Of a DNA stretch of 64,000 bases, positions 12,401-22,305 are shown piece by piece. The notes under the pieces were generated by a model that saw only the letters and a program-made list of their open reading frames with translations, ran no database searches and had not been told where the DNA came from. The stretch lies in assembly GCF_000002875.2 (NCBI RefSeq), contig NC_009398.2, positions 377,001 through 441,000 on the forward strand, given 5' to 3'. The DNA is from Leishmania infantum JPCM5. Lineage: Eukaryota; Euglenozoa; Kinetoplastea; Trypanosomatida; Trypanosomatidae. The translations under genes and the position numbers were made by a program. Within the stretch, counting starts at the first letter, position 1. The number at the start of each line of letters is the position of its first letter.

Positions 12401-14750
12401 TGCCGTTGCGCGCTGAGAACGGGTTATCCGCGCGGCGGGCGGCCGTGACGCTTGCGCTTGTGACGTGCATAAAGTATGCGACGCGGCTCCGCATCGCCTC
12501 CTGCAGCGCCTTCTCTCGGTTGAGTCGCTCCTGGCTATTGTAGATTACTTGAATGTGCTCCTCCAGGAGTCGGCTAGCCTGTGCGGTGGCACGCAAATCA
12601 CGCGCGGAGGCGCCACCTCTGCCGACAGCGCCGTCTGGAGCACCGCCGCGGATGGGGCGGCACATGGTATCGACGGGCCTGCCACCGGCGTCGCCTCCCA
12701 TCAAGCGCGGCCCGGGCGCAAAGACGGGCTCAAGGAAGCTTGGCATAATCTCCCGCTGCACGCTGCGACGCTGCAGTCGGTAGAAGGCGGAGCTCGGGTG
12801 CGGCATGTGCGGTTCGCCGTTCTCCTCCTTCATTAGGCCCATCCACGTGATGCGCGAAAAGCTATCCAGCGCCTGGGTCAGCATGGAGGTCAGGTTCAGC
12901 CGGTGCGGCCGCTCCAGCCCCAGCTGAGACTCCACATCCTGGAGAAGAATCGAGAAGGCGCACTTGCCCTTGCGTGCGAGCGGGAAGCGGGCAAAGCTCT
13001 CGGCGGCCGAGCCGGTGCCGATGATGTAGATCAGGTGCCGCTCTGACAGGGAGAGCGGCTGCACAAACTGGCCGGTGAGCAGATCCTGCATTGGGGGGAC
13101 GGCTGCCGTGCCGGCTGCCGTGCGCGCCGGCGCCGACACAAAGATGAGGCCCCACCGGTCTTTGTCGCTGCGCAGCAGCCCACTCGAGGTGGCTGCGAGA
13201 GATGCGGCGACCGCACCGGTTCGGCGCCGCGCGGCTTGATTGCCGCTCGTCGAGGAATACAGCACAATCGCATCGGCAGCCGCCGCTAGCTGCGCCTGCA
13301 GGAGCTCCTTGTTGAGCATCGCGCCAGCGCTGATGTCGCCGGAGCGGCTTTGAAAGTTGAAGGCGGCGAGCAGAAACGACTGCGGGGCGCACGAAAGCGG
13401 TGCCGCGATGAAGTTTTTCCACTCCTCGGCATACGCGTTCAGCACCGCGACGGTGAGCAGCTGCGGGTTCAGCTCCTTATCCTTCTTCTTGTGCGAGATT
13501 ACCTCGCGCAGCTTGGCGTAGGAAAAGAAGAGATGGTCAGGATCCTCGTTCAGCCGGGGGTGGTAGCTGCCTGCCGGCGGCGGCGGTCTTGCAGGCCGCG
13601 ACGAGCCGATGGCGTTCTGCAGCAGGGCCGCGCTCGGCGACTGTAGCGTTGGCACAAAGATGGCGACGAAGGACGCGCGAAAGAGGCTGATCCACTCCAC
13701 ATAGCGCGACTTGATCTCACTCAGCTTGCACACAAGCCGCGCGCCGCTCGCGATGTCCTCGAAGGTGATGTCGAAGTTCACGGTGACACGTGTCTCTGGC
13801 AGGTACACGGCGATCGCGCGGAACGCCTTACCGTGCTGCCGCGTCAGCGTGGCAAGCCGGAGATTCAGCGGACTCTCAAAGTCGAGAAGGTTGCCGATGC
13901 ACGGCAGTGCCGATGTGTGCGCTGGAGCGCTGCTAGCAGCCGCGGTGTCGGCCGGGGGCGGCACTCCCTCGGCGTCCACCGCGCTGTAGTCTGTCTCCTC
14001 GCGCACCTCGGCTGCGCGGCCTACCTGTTCCGCTTCGCCCAAGTTTGCACCTGCCGCGGCATCGTCTGCGATATCGCCGTCGTCCATCGCCGCTCCGTCG
14101 TGATGATCGCTGCCAGCGTACCCACTTGCTTCCGCGTCGGCCAAGCCGGTAGAATCTCCGCAGAGGTCCTCGTCGCCCTGCACCACGGCGCTCTCTTTGC
14201 CGCGGACGTCGCTTTTACCGGCCTCGTCAGCGGTGTTGCCGTCGTACTGGTGTGGAGGATCCAGTGGCGCCTGAGCCACGGGTGGAGGTAGAGGCGGCTC
14301 AACCGCTGCCGCGGCTGCAGCTGCAGCGGAGGTCGAGAAGGCGCGAGGGGCTCGCACGCGCCTCTTTTTGGGGTCACGGACAGGGGCAACCGGCAGGGCA
14401 GACGCGGCGGCTTCGGCGGCGGTGTCAGGGGCGGCAACAGAGTCGGTGGCTTTCTGGCGCACACGTTGCGCCCTGGTGATGCACCGGCGCTTTGGGACAG
14501 CGATGCTGCTGCCCGGGGACGCGGCCATCACCCAGGCGACGGCTGAGGCGTGGAACAACTGCGTAGGGGTGTGCAGTGCCCACAGTGCGAGGTCACCGTG
14601 AAGAGGGGCCACCGCTACGCCAGCCCGCTGAGACTTCCTACGCAACCCGACGTGGGCGCCATAGACGTTAGTGGGGTGACTGCAGGAGAGGTGGACCGTT
14701 CTGGCAGTAGCCAGCGCTGCCGCTCGTCGGACGCCAGCTGCATGATACAT
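9441..14750 (-). CDS. POLIC: Mitochondrial (kinetoplast) DNA polymerase I-like protein C
   Basis: A 1769-aa family A DNA polymerase. The C-terminal third carries the Pol I fold: TGRLSSQSPNLQNIP, motif A DYSQLEVVVLA (Asp1500), motif B RQQAKVFSFQRQYGAG (about 1557-1572) and motif C HDCVWVD (His1711, Asp1712). The N-terminal two thirds have Ala/Pro/Asp-rich low complexity followed by a long region I cannot assign. I see no clear 3'-5' exonuclease motifs. T. brucei has four such mitochondrial enzymes (POLIA-D), and POLIC is essential for kinetoplast DNA minicircle replication. The choice of C rests on length (T. brucei about 1650 aa) and the neighbouring glutathione synthetase gene. The start is the first ATG (14750) after a T11 tract and its AG (14836). 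The N-terminus MYHAAGVRRAAALATAR suits mitochondrial import. An alternative start is the Met at 14528. Confidence 0.85.
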   Translation of the reverse strand: MYHAAGVRRAAALATARTVHLSCSHPTNVYGAHVGLRRKSQRAGVAVAPLHGDLALWALHTPTQLFHASAVAWVMAASPGSSIAVPKRRCITRAQRVRQKATDSVAAPDTAAEAAASALPVAPVRDPKKRRVRAPRAFSTSAAAAAAAAVEPPLPPPVAQAPLDPPHQYDGNTADEAGKSDVRGKESAVVQGDEDLCGDSTGLADAEASGYAGSDHHDGAAMDDGDIADDAAAGANLGEAEQVGRAAEVREETDYSAVDAEGVPPPADTAAASSAPAHTSALPCIGNLLDFESPLNLRLATLTRQHGKAFRAIAVYLPETRVTVNFDITFEDIASGARLVCKLSEIKSRYVEWISLFRASFVAIFVPTLQSPSAALLQNAIGSSRPARPPPPAGSYHPRLNEDPDHLFFSYAKLREVISHKKKDKELNPQLLTVAVLNAYAEEWKNFIAAPLSCAPQSFLLAAFNFQSRSGDISAGAMLNKELLQAQLAAAADAIVLYSSTSGNQAARRRTGAVAASLAATSSGLLRSDKDRWGLIFVSAPARTAAGTAAVPPMQDLLTGQFVQPLSLSERHLIYIIGTGSAAESFARFPLARKGKCAFSILLQDVESQLGLERPHRLNLTSMLTQALDSFSRITWMGLMKEENGEPHMPHPSSAFYRLQRRSVQREIMPSFLEPVFAPGPRLMGGDAGGRPVDTMCRPIRGGAPDGAVGRGGASARDLRATAQASRLLEEHIQVIYNSQERLNREKALQEAMRSRVAYFMHVTSASVTAARRADNPFSARNGMVDVSGQLWTSLNLMNPPAVRHWRAKIEDKTGEVKEFVDPEVVLPDTLPIGPPDAPDPKDRAENAILIGWDIKRILLFLRRSVRLRTFLYNGGKIWCAQYAQYLLKGFNNLHLATMERTLLQYHDGPLKGSMQPLAKLKLIYETQLEVAVSTRQMSSVQHRMDGLLASMEMELQGLQLVPQSQVTYFANTLRLEHERLEKVLHHKIMDFTQSMDDDVRQRINFRSPQDISTIIYGGGLCRHLGSRFIPVKPTRYPATSLFPHAVCHVTGTKAPEAYMQADALLGGNGGTGSGGQSSGSAITLNDVRRSLQRIQQLCKRCTMDALIQQTAVVVVLCKVKIGGWMEQISLYCPAVTGPEAREINLRVAVDDIIPVAERPDVVTVTQLKERIAAYEPLKQLLAVSSAASTGEAKAPTTRKSGGKRTRQGGRAAGDGDTAADLRNILILTNCAHDKLESLVDTGVLEAIKKAVFDGQVDGVGADGEPASLERVCFADVSKAFPPPPQGADSFESDFSELSSSNATTFSARCTWEAHAKELVSLGGVEGAVKSIVSQCASVVGTPRDAFRSSQPTPSSAPQGLHGQERASTAGMLWMVTPEKLHPLLRRFLRGKSASSGADAMERVTMLLSPYKTIDLSFFSALQQLRFTEKKLQLFEEGCLFRAVLPECHDRVHGELCHCVTATGRLSSQSPNLQNIPKEEDLRRLIVSRFGAQGMMIEADYSQLEVVVLAALCRDPRMMQELRDNVDFHCLRVSLMTKEPYEDVVRKAKVEKDPQYIQLRQQAKVFSFQRQYGAGVSTISTTTGLTEQEVDRLIVAEEHHYKELCKYYSLVTRCVEAGADRLLRLRTLDTSLWNANIRRAVMLTEPIYYFVVPTGSKFDFTRDRKSVPRLKNYPVQGLAGEIVQIMCGAIVREFYRKRNYGEKAFLVNTVHDCVWVDAHKCVADEVRADLARIMGHTQEAIAALWPDMKLDVPFKAEIHSGPSLGELSV

Positions 14751-17064
14751 GACGATGACTTTGCTCTCGCGAGATGCGCGCCCGCTGTGCAGTATGCAGT
14801 TGCACCCCCCCTGTATGTGTGTGTGCGTCGGTTCGCTACACAACAGGAACCCACCCACCCACCCGCCCGCAAAAAAAAAAACGTACACAAGTGCACGAGT
14901 GCCCAGGTACGGCTGAGCGGAGGAGGCAGGAACCGCGAAAGGCGATGATGTGGGTAAGTAAAGGATATCTATGTGGCAACAACGAAATCGACGTGCGCGT
15001 GTGCTCCTCGTCCCCTCTCCTGTCTGTCAAAAAAAAAAAAGAAGCGCCACAACACGAATGGGAACTGAGAAAGAGAGAGAGGGCTCTAGAAACAAGGGAA
15101 AGGGAGAGGGCGGAGGCGCTAAGTGTGCAAGCACACACACACACGTGCGTTCGCCGGTCTGTCGTTTGCAGGCGCCTGTGCTGCACACGCTCAGCGTGCG
15201 TGTGTGTGTGTGTGTGTGTCTGTCTGTCTGTATGTATGCGGCTTTGTATTCTAAAAGTTGTTTGCTCAGAAAAGCATGTGTCTGTGCGTTCCGGTGAGAA
15301 CTACTTGGAATGGTCGATTATGACGATTGATGCGCCCTTTCCTCTGTGTATGTGTGTACGGATGTGCACACACCGCGCGCGAGCAGCATCCCTGTCTGTC
15401 GGGTTGTGCACACGCGTACCGTTGTTGTTGTTTTTTTTTGGCGGGAGAGAGGCGGGGGAGGTGGGAGGCAGCAGCAATGGCGGAGATACATGTGGAGGGC
15501 ACGCAACAGCGAACAAGAGGGAGAGCGACAATTCACAGGTAGCGTGAGAAGGAGTTGTGTGTGCGCGTGGAGAGAGAAGGGGAAAGGGCTGTCGGCGCCT
15601 TCTGCGGAAGGAGTCGCCTGCGCAGGACCGCCTCGCACACACAAGAAGAGGCGTCAAAACGGTCCTTCGCAAAGGCGGCGGAAGCACCGAGATACCAATA
15701 GGGTGACTCTCGCTCTCTCCTGCCGCTGTTCCCACTCTCTTGTCGCACCTCTACTTCTGCCTTCACCTCTCCATCACCACCACCACCACAACAACGGGAC
15801 CAAAGAGAGCGCGCGCGACATGTGGCAAACTCGTCGAGTTGATGCATCGTACTCCTGCACGGTTACATCTGTAGTCGGAAACTTGATACGTGAGTGTCGC
15901 AGCACAGTCATGTGCAGTCGCTAAAGAACGAAGAAAAATGGAACAAGAACCCCCCTCAGACTAAGACGCATCAAGACGCACGCAGAACACTCAACCACCA
16001 CACGGGCTGCTCCTCCTTCATGTGAAGCGAAGGAAGCATGAAAGAGAGAAAATCATCGAGAGAGGGAGCGACGACCTGGCGTGTGCGCGGTGGTGGAATG
16101 TCAGCGAGAGAAGACGATGGAGGGGTGAAGTGGTGGTGGTGGGGGGATCGAGTAACGAGAGCCCCCCCCCCCCACGCAGCCGCGCGGCAACACTCGCACC
16201 GCAAGCATCACTTCCACACATTTCTTTTTCCACGCCGCAGCAACCAACACTACTATCCGCAACCAACCTCGCCGTCGCGAGCAAACGCACGCCGCCGAGA
16301 TCCGCTGCGCGCTTCTTGCAGCGACGTCCTCTCTGATGCATTCCCACGATAACCACAGCAGCACCCACCCACACAGAGACAGACTACAGCATTTGCATAC
16401 AGATACACAGGCCTCCCCCCATCCCTTTCCATACACACTCGAAGAGAAGGCGTCCGTCACGCATGCACTACTACACAGTGCCCTCTCTACCACAGCTGCT
16501 GTGCCCGCGTATACACAGCCCGAAAAGAACGCGTAGCCCATCAGCGAGCGACACCCCCTGCTCTACGCACACATGCGCACAGCGTGGGAGAGGCGCAAGC
16601 AACAAGAAGACGGCACCACGCAAAGCAAGAAAGATTAAACAACAAGAGGGGGAGGGGGCGAAAGCGAACAACAAAAAAAAACGTCTGTTAATGACTTCCT
16701 TAGGGTGGGAAGGGAGGGGGGGGTCCACATCATCCACAAAATCCGCCACGGTGAACGCTGGACGAGAGAGAGAAGGGGCAGCAACAACAAAAGGAGTACA
16801 GCGAAAGACAGCGGAGGGCGGGGCGTGTCCAGGTGAGCCTCCGCCAAGCGCGTGAAGGACGAGAAGGAGGAGGAGGGGCGGGGGTGGCGAAACGCACGCA
16901 CGTATCCCGAGGCACACACGTGAGCGAGAGGGACGAAGAGTCGCCGTTGCCCACCTTGATCTCCACGCCGAGCCTGCCCCGAGGCAGAGAACACCGCCAC
17001 AAGGCGAACACGTGTGCGCGCGTGTTAGCGCCTGTGCTCGCATGCCCCTTGGCTTAACAACGCT
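14751..17064. other. Intergenic spacer between EDC4-like gene and POLIC
   Basis: This 2.3 kb spacer holds POLIC upstream signals and the EDC4-like 3' UTR. It contains TG/CA runs (about 15198-15232), a C12 homopolymer (16162-16173) and A-rich stretches. Open frames on both strands are low complexity, and no gene is supported. Confidence 0.55.
14836..14882 (-). promoter_or_regulatory. Poly-T tract and trans-splice acceptor for POLIC
   Basis: On the minus strand a run of about eleven T is followed, after a GC-rich stretch, by gtgtag (G at 14836). The first ATG downstream is the POLIC start at 14750, giving a predicted 5' UTR of about 85 nt. The site is inferred from the rule that the first AG after the pyrimidine tract is used. 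Confidence 0.55.
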
Positions 17065-19650
17065 TTATTGAATGCTCTTCTCGAGGTCCTTCAGCATGCG
17101 GCGAACGTCGCTGCTCTCAATCTTGCCACGCGCGCGCGCAATCAGATGGCGCACGTCGCTGCGGACTTGCTGCGCCTTTGCCGTCTTCTTGGCGATCACC
17201 TCGTCGTGCTCCGACAGCACGTCGAAGAGGAACGACGCGACCTTTTCGAGCTCATCTGCCGTCTCCGTCGCCTCCTGCTCGCACATCTGCGTGATCAGCT
17301 TCACCCATGTCGCCTCCGTCGTCTCCGCGTCAGACACCACTCTCGCCACATCATCCTCCGAGAGGCGGTCCAGCAGCTGCACACAGCAGCGAGCGTTCTG
17401 CGCCATCACGACATAGGAAAGGCCCTGCGAAATGCGGCCCTCCTTGATGTACTTCTCCGCCGTCTCGATCACCGTCTGTGGGGACGGCGTCGCTGCTGCG
17501 CCAGCGCCAGCCGCAGCTCCGTTATTACCGATGGCTTCACCGCTACGGATCGCGGCGCGGAGCTCCGCAAGCTCTGCCCGCATGGCTTCCACCTCCTGCA
17601 CAGCACCGGAGTTCACGATCTGCGTCAAGGCTGCCTGCAGCTTGCGGTTCTCCTCCTCCAAGGCGCTCATGCTTGCGTTCATGCGCGCCAGCGACTCGCT
17701 CAGCTCCCGCTCAACGTACGCGTCGATCCACTTGGCGGCGTTCTCGCCGAGCGTCCGCGGTGTCTCCTGCAACGCCTCCTCGAGGCGGCGACGCAGCACC
17801 TCCTTCTGATTGACACGAATGCTCGAGTTGAAGGCGGCGTTCACGGCGGCGTCCAGCTCGGTGCGAAGAGTATCACGCACGCCACGCGTCACCCCAGTGG
17901 CAATCTCGCTCGCAACGGGCGCCAGCAGCTTCGCCAGCGCGTAGCTGTTGAAGGCTTCGGAGTGGCGACTGTTCGTCGCCACGGCGGCAGGCACGGCAGG
18001 GGCCGCGGCTGCCGCAGACGCGCTCGCGGTCTGTTGCAGCTCCGTCATCTGCGCCTCCAGCGCTAGTGAGATGAGCTGCTGATGATCGCGCGTGAGCTGA
18101 TCGGGAGTGAGCGAGAGGATCTGCGCAACGTTCTTCACCACATTCAGAAGGCCATCGATGGCGCGGCGCAAGGCTTCGTCGCCCTGGTACACAGCGCTCG
18201 CCACAAGCCCGTCCAGCGACTGTGGCAGGGTGGCGTTTTGGAGAGCGCTGCGAGCGTTGTTGTACGCGGCCATGGCAGTTATCGGGTTCGCGTTCGTAGC
18301 TGTCGACGATATTGCTTTGGGGGGCGGGGACGCAGAGCCGGCAGGGGCTGAAGACGACGCCGACGCCGAAACAGGCGCAGCCGCGTAGCTGCTCGCGGAC
18401 GGGCGAAACGGGATCCCGGTGCTGATGATGGAGGGGTCGGCGAAGGGCGTGGTGCTGCTGCGAGGCGCGGGAGCAGCCGCAGCTGCAGTTGCCTCCTTCG
18501 CCGGTGTGGAGGTCGGGGACGACGCGCTTGGCGCAGAGGTGTTCGTGGCGAGCTGGTAAAGGTCCAGCTCCTTGACGGCGTCGACCAGCACCGTGGCAAA
18601 GCGGGTCGACTCGTGGTAGCACACGCTCGTCGGCCGCACCGCGCCGCCCATGTCGTACACCGTAGTGTCGAAGTCGTCGTCGCCGCGCACCTGAACACGC
18701 GCCAGCTTGCCGTCGTCATTGAAGATGGCCATGGCGTTACGAGACGTGAGCATGGTCACAATGCCGCCGAAGGTGAAGATGCGCAGCAGCGCCGGCTCTG
18801 CGACGCCGGTAAGCTTCCACACGCACACCCTTGTCTTGGAGCTGACAGCAAGCAGGGCGCTGCTGGAGTCCGCCGCCGGCGCTGCAGCGCTATCACCCGC
18901 CGCCGCTGCGTTGCTGCCGACGAAGCTGAGCTGCACAATTTCATCCCCTTCGCACCCGCTCCATGCTGGCGTCGTCGTGTTGCGCAGCGTACACGCCATG
19001 ACCTTCGTCGCCTCCGACGTGAAGGCGAGCCAGTTGCCACTGAAGGTGGTGCACATACTCCTGAGCGAAGTCTCCTGCGGCAGCTGGCGCAGCTCGCGGC
19101 TCGCTGCGCTCAGCTTCGCCTCCAGCATGCTCGTCGAGTACTCTGAGATGAGCTTCGAGCTCTCCAGCACCGCGGCCGTCTTGCCATACAACACGAGAAG
19201 GTCAGGCATGTTGTTTGCGGGGTTGATGAAGAAGTGGAACGTGTTGATGATAACCTTGTCGGCGAGCTTGAAATATGGCTTCACCGTCAGACGCCCCTCC
19301 GTGGCGGCGGCCTTGTCACCAGCTCCGTGACCAGCACCTCCTCGCTCGAAAACTGCTACCCACACGTAGAAGTCACTGGAAGACGCAGAGGCAGCCACGT
19401 TGCTGTGGAAGTTCACGAAGCGCAGGTCGTGCACCGGGCTCTCGTGTAGCCGAAAGGCACCGCGCTCGTTGTTGGCGCGGCAGATGAGCCGAATCGCACG
19501 ACGGTTCTTAAGCGTGTAGGCAATGAACGCCTCCGACTCGCCTAGGACACGTGGAATGTCAGCCTCCTCCTTGAAGATGGCCACCATGGTCTTCAGTACA
19601 CTCTTCCCGGTGGCAGCCGGGGCAGTGGTCAAGTTCGACACAGACGCCAT
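17065..19650 (-). CDS. EDC4/Ge-1-like mRNA decapping scaffold
   Basis: An 861-aa protein. The N-terminal 350 or so residues resemble the WD40-like region of Ge-1/EDC4/Varicose (GAFRLHESPVHDLRFVNFHS, then DFYVWVAVFERG). A Ser/Ala/Pro-rich linker follows (about 420-500), then an alpha-helical and coiled-coil C-terminal half. The end of the protein has the Ge-1 C-terminal pattern (IKEGRISQGLSYVVMAQ, LDRLSEDDVARVVSD, SEHDEVIAKKTAKAQQVRSD). Known Ge-1 proteins hold decapping enzymes in P-bodies. Trypanosomatids use an ApaH-like decapping enzyme instead of DCP2, so the partner may differ; that is inference. The start is the first ATG after the pyrimidine tract and CAG at 19785, preceded by a CCACCACCA run. 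The stop is TAA at 17065. Family confidence is moderate because the repeats are degenerate. Confidence 0.7.
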   Translation of the reverse strand: MASVSNLTTAPAATGKSVLKTMVAIFKEEADIPRVLGESEAFIAYTLKNRRAIRLICRANNERGAFRLHESPVHDLRFVNFHSNVAASASSSDFYVWVAVFERGGAGHGAGDKAAATEGRLTVKPYFKLADKVIINTFHFFINPANNMPDLLVLYGKTAAVLESSKLISEYSTSMLEAKLSAASRELRQLPQETSLRSMCTTFSGNWLAFTSEATKVMACTLRNTTTPAWSGCEGDEIVQLSFVGSNAAAAGDSAAAPAADSSSALLAVSSKTRVCVWKLTGVAEPALLRIFTFGGIVTMLTSRNAMAIFNDDGKLARVQVRGDDDFDTTVYDMGGAVRPTSVCYHESTRFATVLVDAVKELDLYQLATNTSAPSASSPTSTPAKEATAAAAAPAPRSSTTPFADPSIISTGIPFRPSASSYAAAPVSASASSSAPAGSASPPPKAISSTATNANPITAMAAYNNARSALQNATLPQSLDGLVASAVYQGDEALRRAIDGLLNVVKNVAQILSLTPDQLTRDHQQLISLALEAQMTELQQTASASAAAAAPAVPAAVATNSRHSEAFNSYALAKLLAPVASEIATGVTRGVRDTLRTELDAAVNAAFNSSIRVNQKEVLRRRLEEALQETPRTLGENAAKWIDAYVERELSESLARMNASMSALEEENRKLQAALTQIVNSGAVQEVEAMRAELAELRAAIRSGEAIGNNGAAAGAGAAATPSPQTVIETAEKYIKEGRISQGLSYVVMAQNARCCVQLLDRLSEDDVARVVSDAETTEATWVKLITQMCEQEATETADELEKVASFLFDVLSEHDEVIAKKTAKAQQVRSDVRHLIARARGKIESSDVRRMLKDLEKSIQ

Positions 19651-19784
19651 GCTTGGTGGTGGTGGTGGTGATGGGGGGGGGGTTGTCGGCCAGCGCGCGC
19701 GCCTGTTGCTGTGTTTCGCCGTGTATAACAGAGCGGAGTCCAAGTATAGATACACGGAGTCCCTCGCTGACGATGAGCAGCGGA

Positions 19785-19835
19785 CTGCGAAGCACGGCGA
19801 GAGAGAGGAGAGAAATGGTAGACGAAGAAAGAACT
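19785..19835 (-). promoter_or_regulatory. Polypyrimidine tract and trans-splice acceptor for EDC4-like gene
   Basis: On the minus strand a CT-rich tract (tctcctctctctcgccgtgc) leads to cgcag with G at 19785. No ATG lies between it and the start at 19650, which supports that start. The site is inferred. Confidence 0.6.
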
Positions 19836-21280
19836 CGCCGGCGCCGATGGCCAGGTGGCGGCGGTGCGGATGGGAGACGGGCGAGAGAGACGCGGAGTCG
19901 CCAAAGCGGGCAATCCAATCACCGTAAAGAAGAATGCAAATTCGGGCGCGGAGGGAGAGCGCAGGCGCAGCCGGGAGAACCAGATTACACGCACACACAC
20001 GCACGCACGCAAAAAAAAAAAACGAACAAAGGAGTTGAGCGACAGGTACGCCGGCTGGTTGATGCGCACGTGGGCGCGCGTGTATTCCGTGCGCGTGCTC
20101 GCGGCGCGAGTAGTATTAGAGGACAAGTAATAGCATGCACACATACACATGCGTTGGTGTGTGTGTGTGTGTGTATGCAGGGAAAAAGGAGAGAAGCACA
20201 CGGGGAGGACAAAAATCAAGTCGAGTGCGCGGCGACGTGGATGCCAGGATGCACCGAACGTTTTTAAAGCACCAGAAAGAGAAAGAGGATCGAGGGAAGG
20301 AGGGAGATAAGTTGCGTGAAGGAAGATGAGTTTGTGTCTCTGCAGCACCCTTCGCCGAACAGCGGAGAGAGCACATGCCGGTGTGGCGGGGGAGAGAGGG
20401 CTCCGTCGCTTCACAGGCATACCTCCTTCTTTCCAGTCCAAGCCTTGATGCTGTTTCCCGTAGAAGTAGAGGTGTCCCTGTACACAGCGCGGTGCGGCTA
20501 TCCGCCCGACAATCACCCCGGCGTAAGAAGGAGGGATGCAGAGATGTAGGCGGGTAGGGAGGAGGGGGGGGGCTGCCGCGTGGCTACGCATGTGGCGACA
20601 CGGACGCACAGAAAGGTACGAGTGAGCTCTCTCCTCTCGCGCGCCATTCGCAGACATTACCGCTACCCTCGGTTGCGCATCCGCAGTATTCTTTTTCCCG
20701 TTGTGTGTTGGCGCTTCGTTTTTTTTTTGCTCCAGTTGCAGCAGTGAAACACACGCATGTCACACGTACACGCATGCACGTGGCCAAGACAGAGAGAAGG
20801 GATTGGGGAGAAGGAGAGGGAGGAGGAGGAGGGAAGAACGACTTTAAAATGGACATCCACACACACACACACACACGCATTATACCGGACGAGCCCACAA
20901 GCGTCCACGCATTCAGAAGCGCCCTTACGCACAGAGAGAGAAAGGAAGGGAGGGAGGGAGTGAGGGGGGGGGAGGAACAGAGCGCAGGGTGAGAAGATAT
21001 CACACACACATGCAAAGCAGTCGATGAATACATTCGAATTGGGCGGCTCTTGGGAAAGGGGAAGAAAAAAAAACACCGTGGCCGCACTCTCAGACGCACG
21101 CGGTTGCGGCGTTCGGGGGAGGAGGAGGGGAGGGGAGGGAGGGGAAGACATGCAAAAGGCACACACGAAGAAAACGCGGGAAGCTGAGAGTAAAGTTGCC
21201 GTAATTAGAAAGACAGTTACATCATCAAGTCATTATCGATTTAATTAGAGAGAGAGAGAGACAGACAAAATTTCTTTTAA

Positions 21281-21870
21281 ACATGTCTACGTCTCTAGCA
21301 ACACGGCACCCACACCACCCCTCCGGCCCTTCACAGGCCCCATGGCCTGGTGGGAAGCAGCCCCAGGCACACACAGCAAAATGCCGACTCAGTTATCTTA
21401 GCACGGCCCCTGCCTCAGGCGCTACCCGCCCGCCTCGCAGGTCGCCTCACAGCCGCTCCCCCATCATGCCGGGCGCACGTGCTGCATCCCTCCCCCCTCT
21501 CGGCGCGGCACAGGCTCCCGGCACCGGTAGGCAGCCATGGCCGCGTGGCGTACGTTGGAGTCGCGCAGACGTTTTGCCCATCATATGGATGGCACAAGCG
21601 TGTTCACGGTTGCATGCAGCTCCAACGCAACTCCATCCCACGGCCTCACCGCCAACCTCAGTGGCGCTAAATCGCACGGAGCCCACACCCTTACGTCGCA
21701 GGTGCTCGACACTGTCACCACCGGAAGTGGCGCGGTGGCTGGCACGGCGAAGGGGCTGCTCGGCTTCCTCCCCACAATGAGTGGGTGGTGATTTGGGGGG
21801 GGCACCAGACCCTGAGGTACCACGCACGGAGAGGTGTCCCCCTCCTGCCCCGGCATCCGGGCGCCAAAAC
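21281..21870 (-). mobile_element. SIDER2-like degenerate retroposon, near full length
   Basis: About 590 bp of complex sequence stand out from the simple-sequence flanks. Read on the minus strand it starts with CGTGGTACCTCAGGGTCTGG followed by a C run. This resembles the 5' signature shared by ingi, L1Tc and SIDER elements (recalled as GGTGCCAGGGTCTAGTAC). It ends with GAGACGTAGACATGTTTAAAA, an A-rich tail. Its last 80 bp recur at 8872-8956. SIDER2 elements are about 550 bp, sit in Leishmania 3' UTRs and are linked to mRNA destabilisation. Here it would be in the 3' UTR of the 1146-aa hypothetical protein, in sense orientation. It has no coding capacity. Boundaries are approximate. Confidence 0.6.
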
Positions 21871-22305
21871 AGCAGTTAAAACATTCCCCTCCCCCAAGGT
21901 GAGGGGTGGGGTTGGGGGGCAACAGCGGTGATGAAGCGGCAGTAGAGCGAAAGGAAAGGGAGAAGAGTGAAAGAGGGGGAGGGAGCGCCGCCATCACCCT
22001 CCTCTCCCCTTCTCCCCTTACTCCACCGCGGCTCTGCTGGTCTGCCACCGGCAGTTCTTGTGCACAAGGGAGGGAGGGAGGGATAGCGCGGCGCTGTGTG
22101 GGTGTGGCGGCGAACGCAAGTAAAAAAGGGAGGAAAGGGAGAGGGAGCCGTTCGAGGAGCTCCCCTGCGACGCATTCCGTACAAAAGGAAAAACAAAAAC
22201 AAGTCTTCGCTGCAGACGTAGCGCGACAGCACCCGGCAACATCAGGATAGACCTTTGTGAGGGCTTCAGTTGCGGCCGCGGTGCGCGCGTGAGCTACTCC
22301 GTGCC

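Larger units (their letters stand above)
19651..22305. other. Intergenic spacer with SIDER2-like element
   Basis: This 2.65 kb spacer lies between the 1146-aa hypothetical gene and the EDC4-like gene. Its centre is a SIDER2-like retroposon (21281-21870). The flanks hold GA and CA/TG microsatellites, including an AG run at about 21246-21262, and long purine tracts. No further gene is visible. Confidence 0.6.

Noticed and set aside
14774..15547. 257-aa plus-strand open frame
   Set aside because: Cys/Val/Arg-rich product of TG-repeat spacer that overlaps the POLIC 5' end on the opposite strand; no domain or membrane layout.
16162..16173. C12 homopolymer as a possible G-quadruplex control element
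   Set aside because: Homopolymer runs of this size recur in the spacers (for example 37890-37901), so nothing marks this one as functional.
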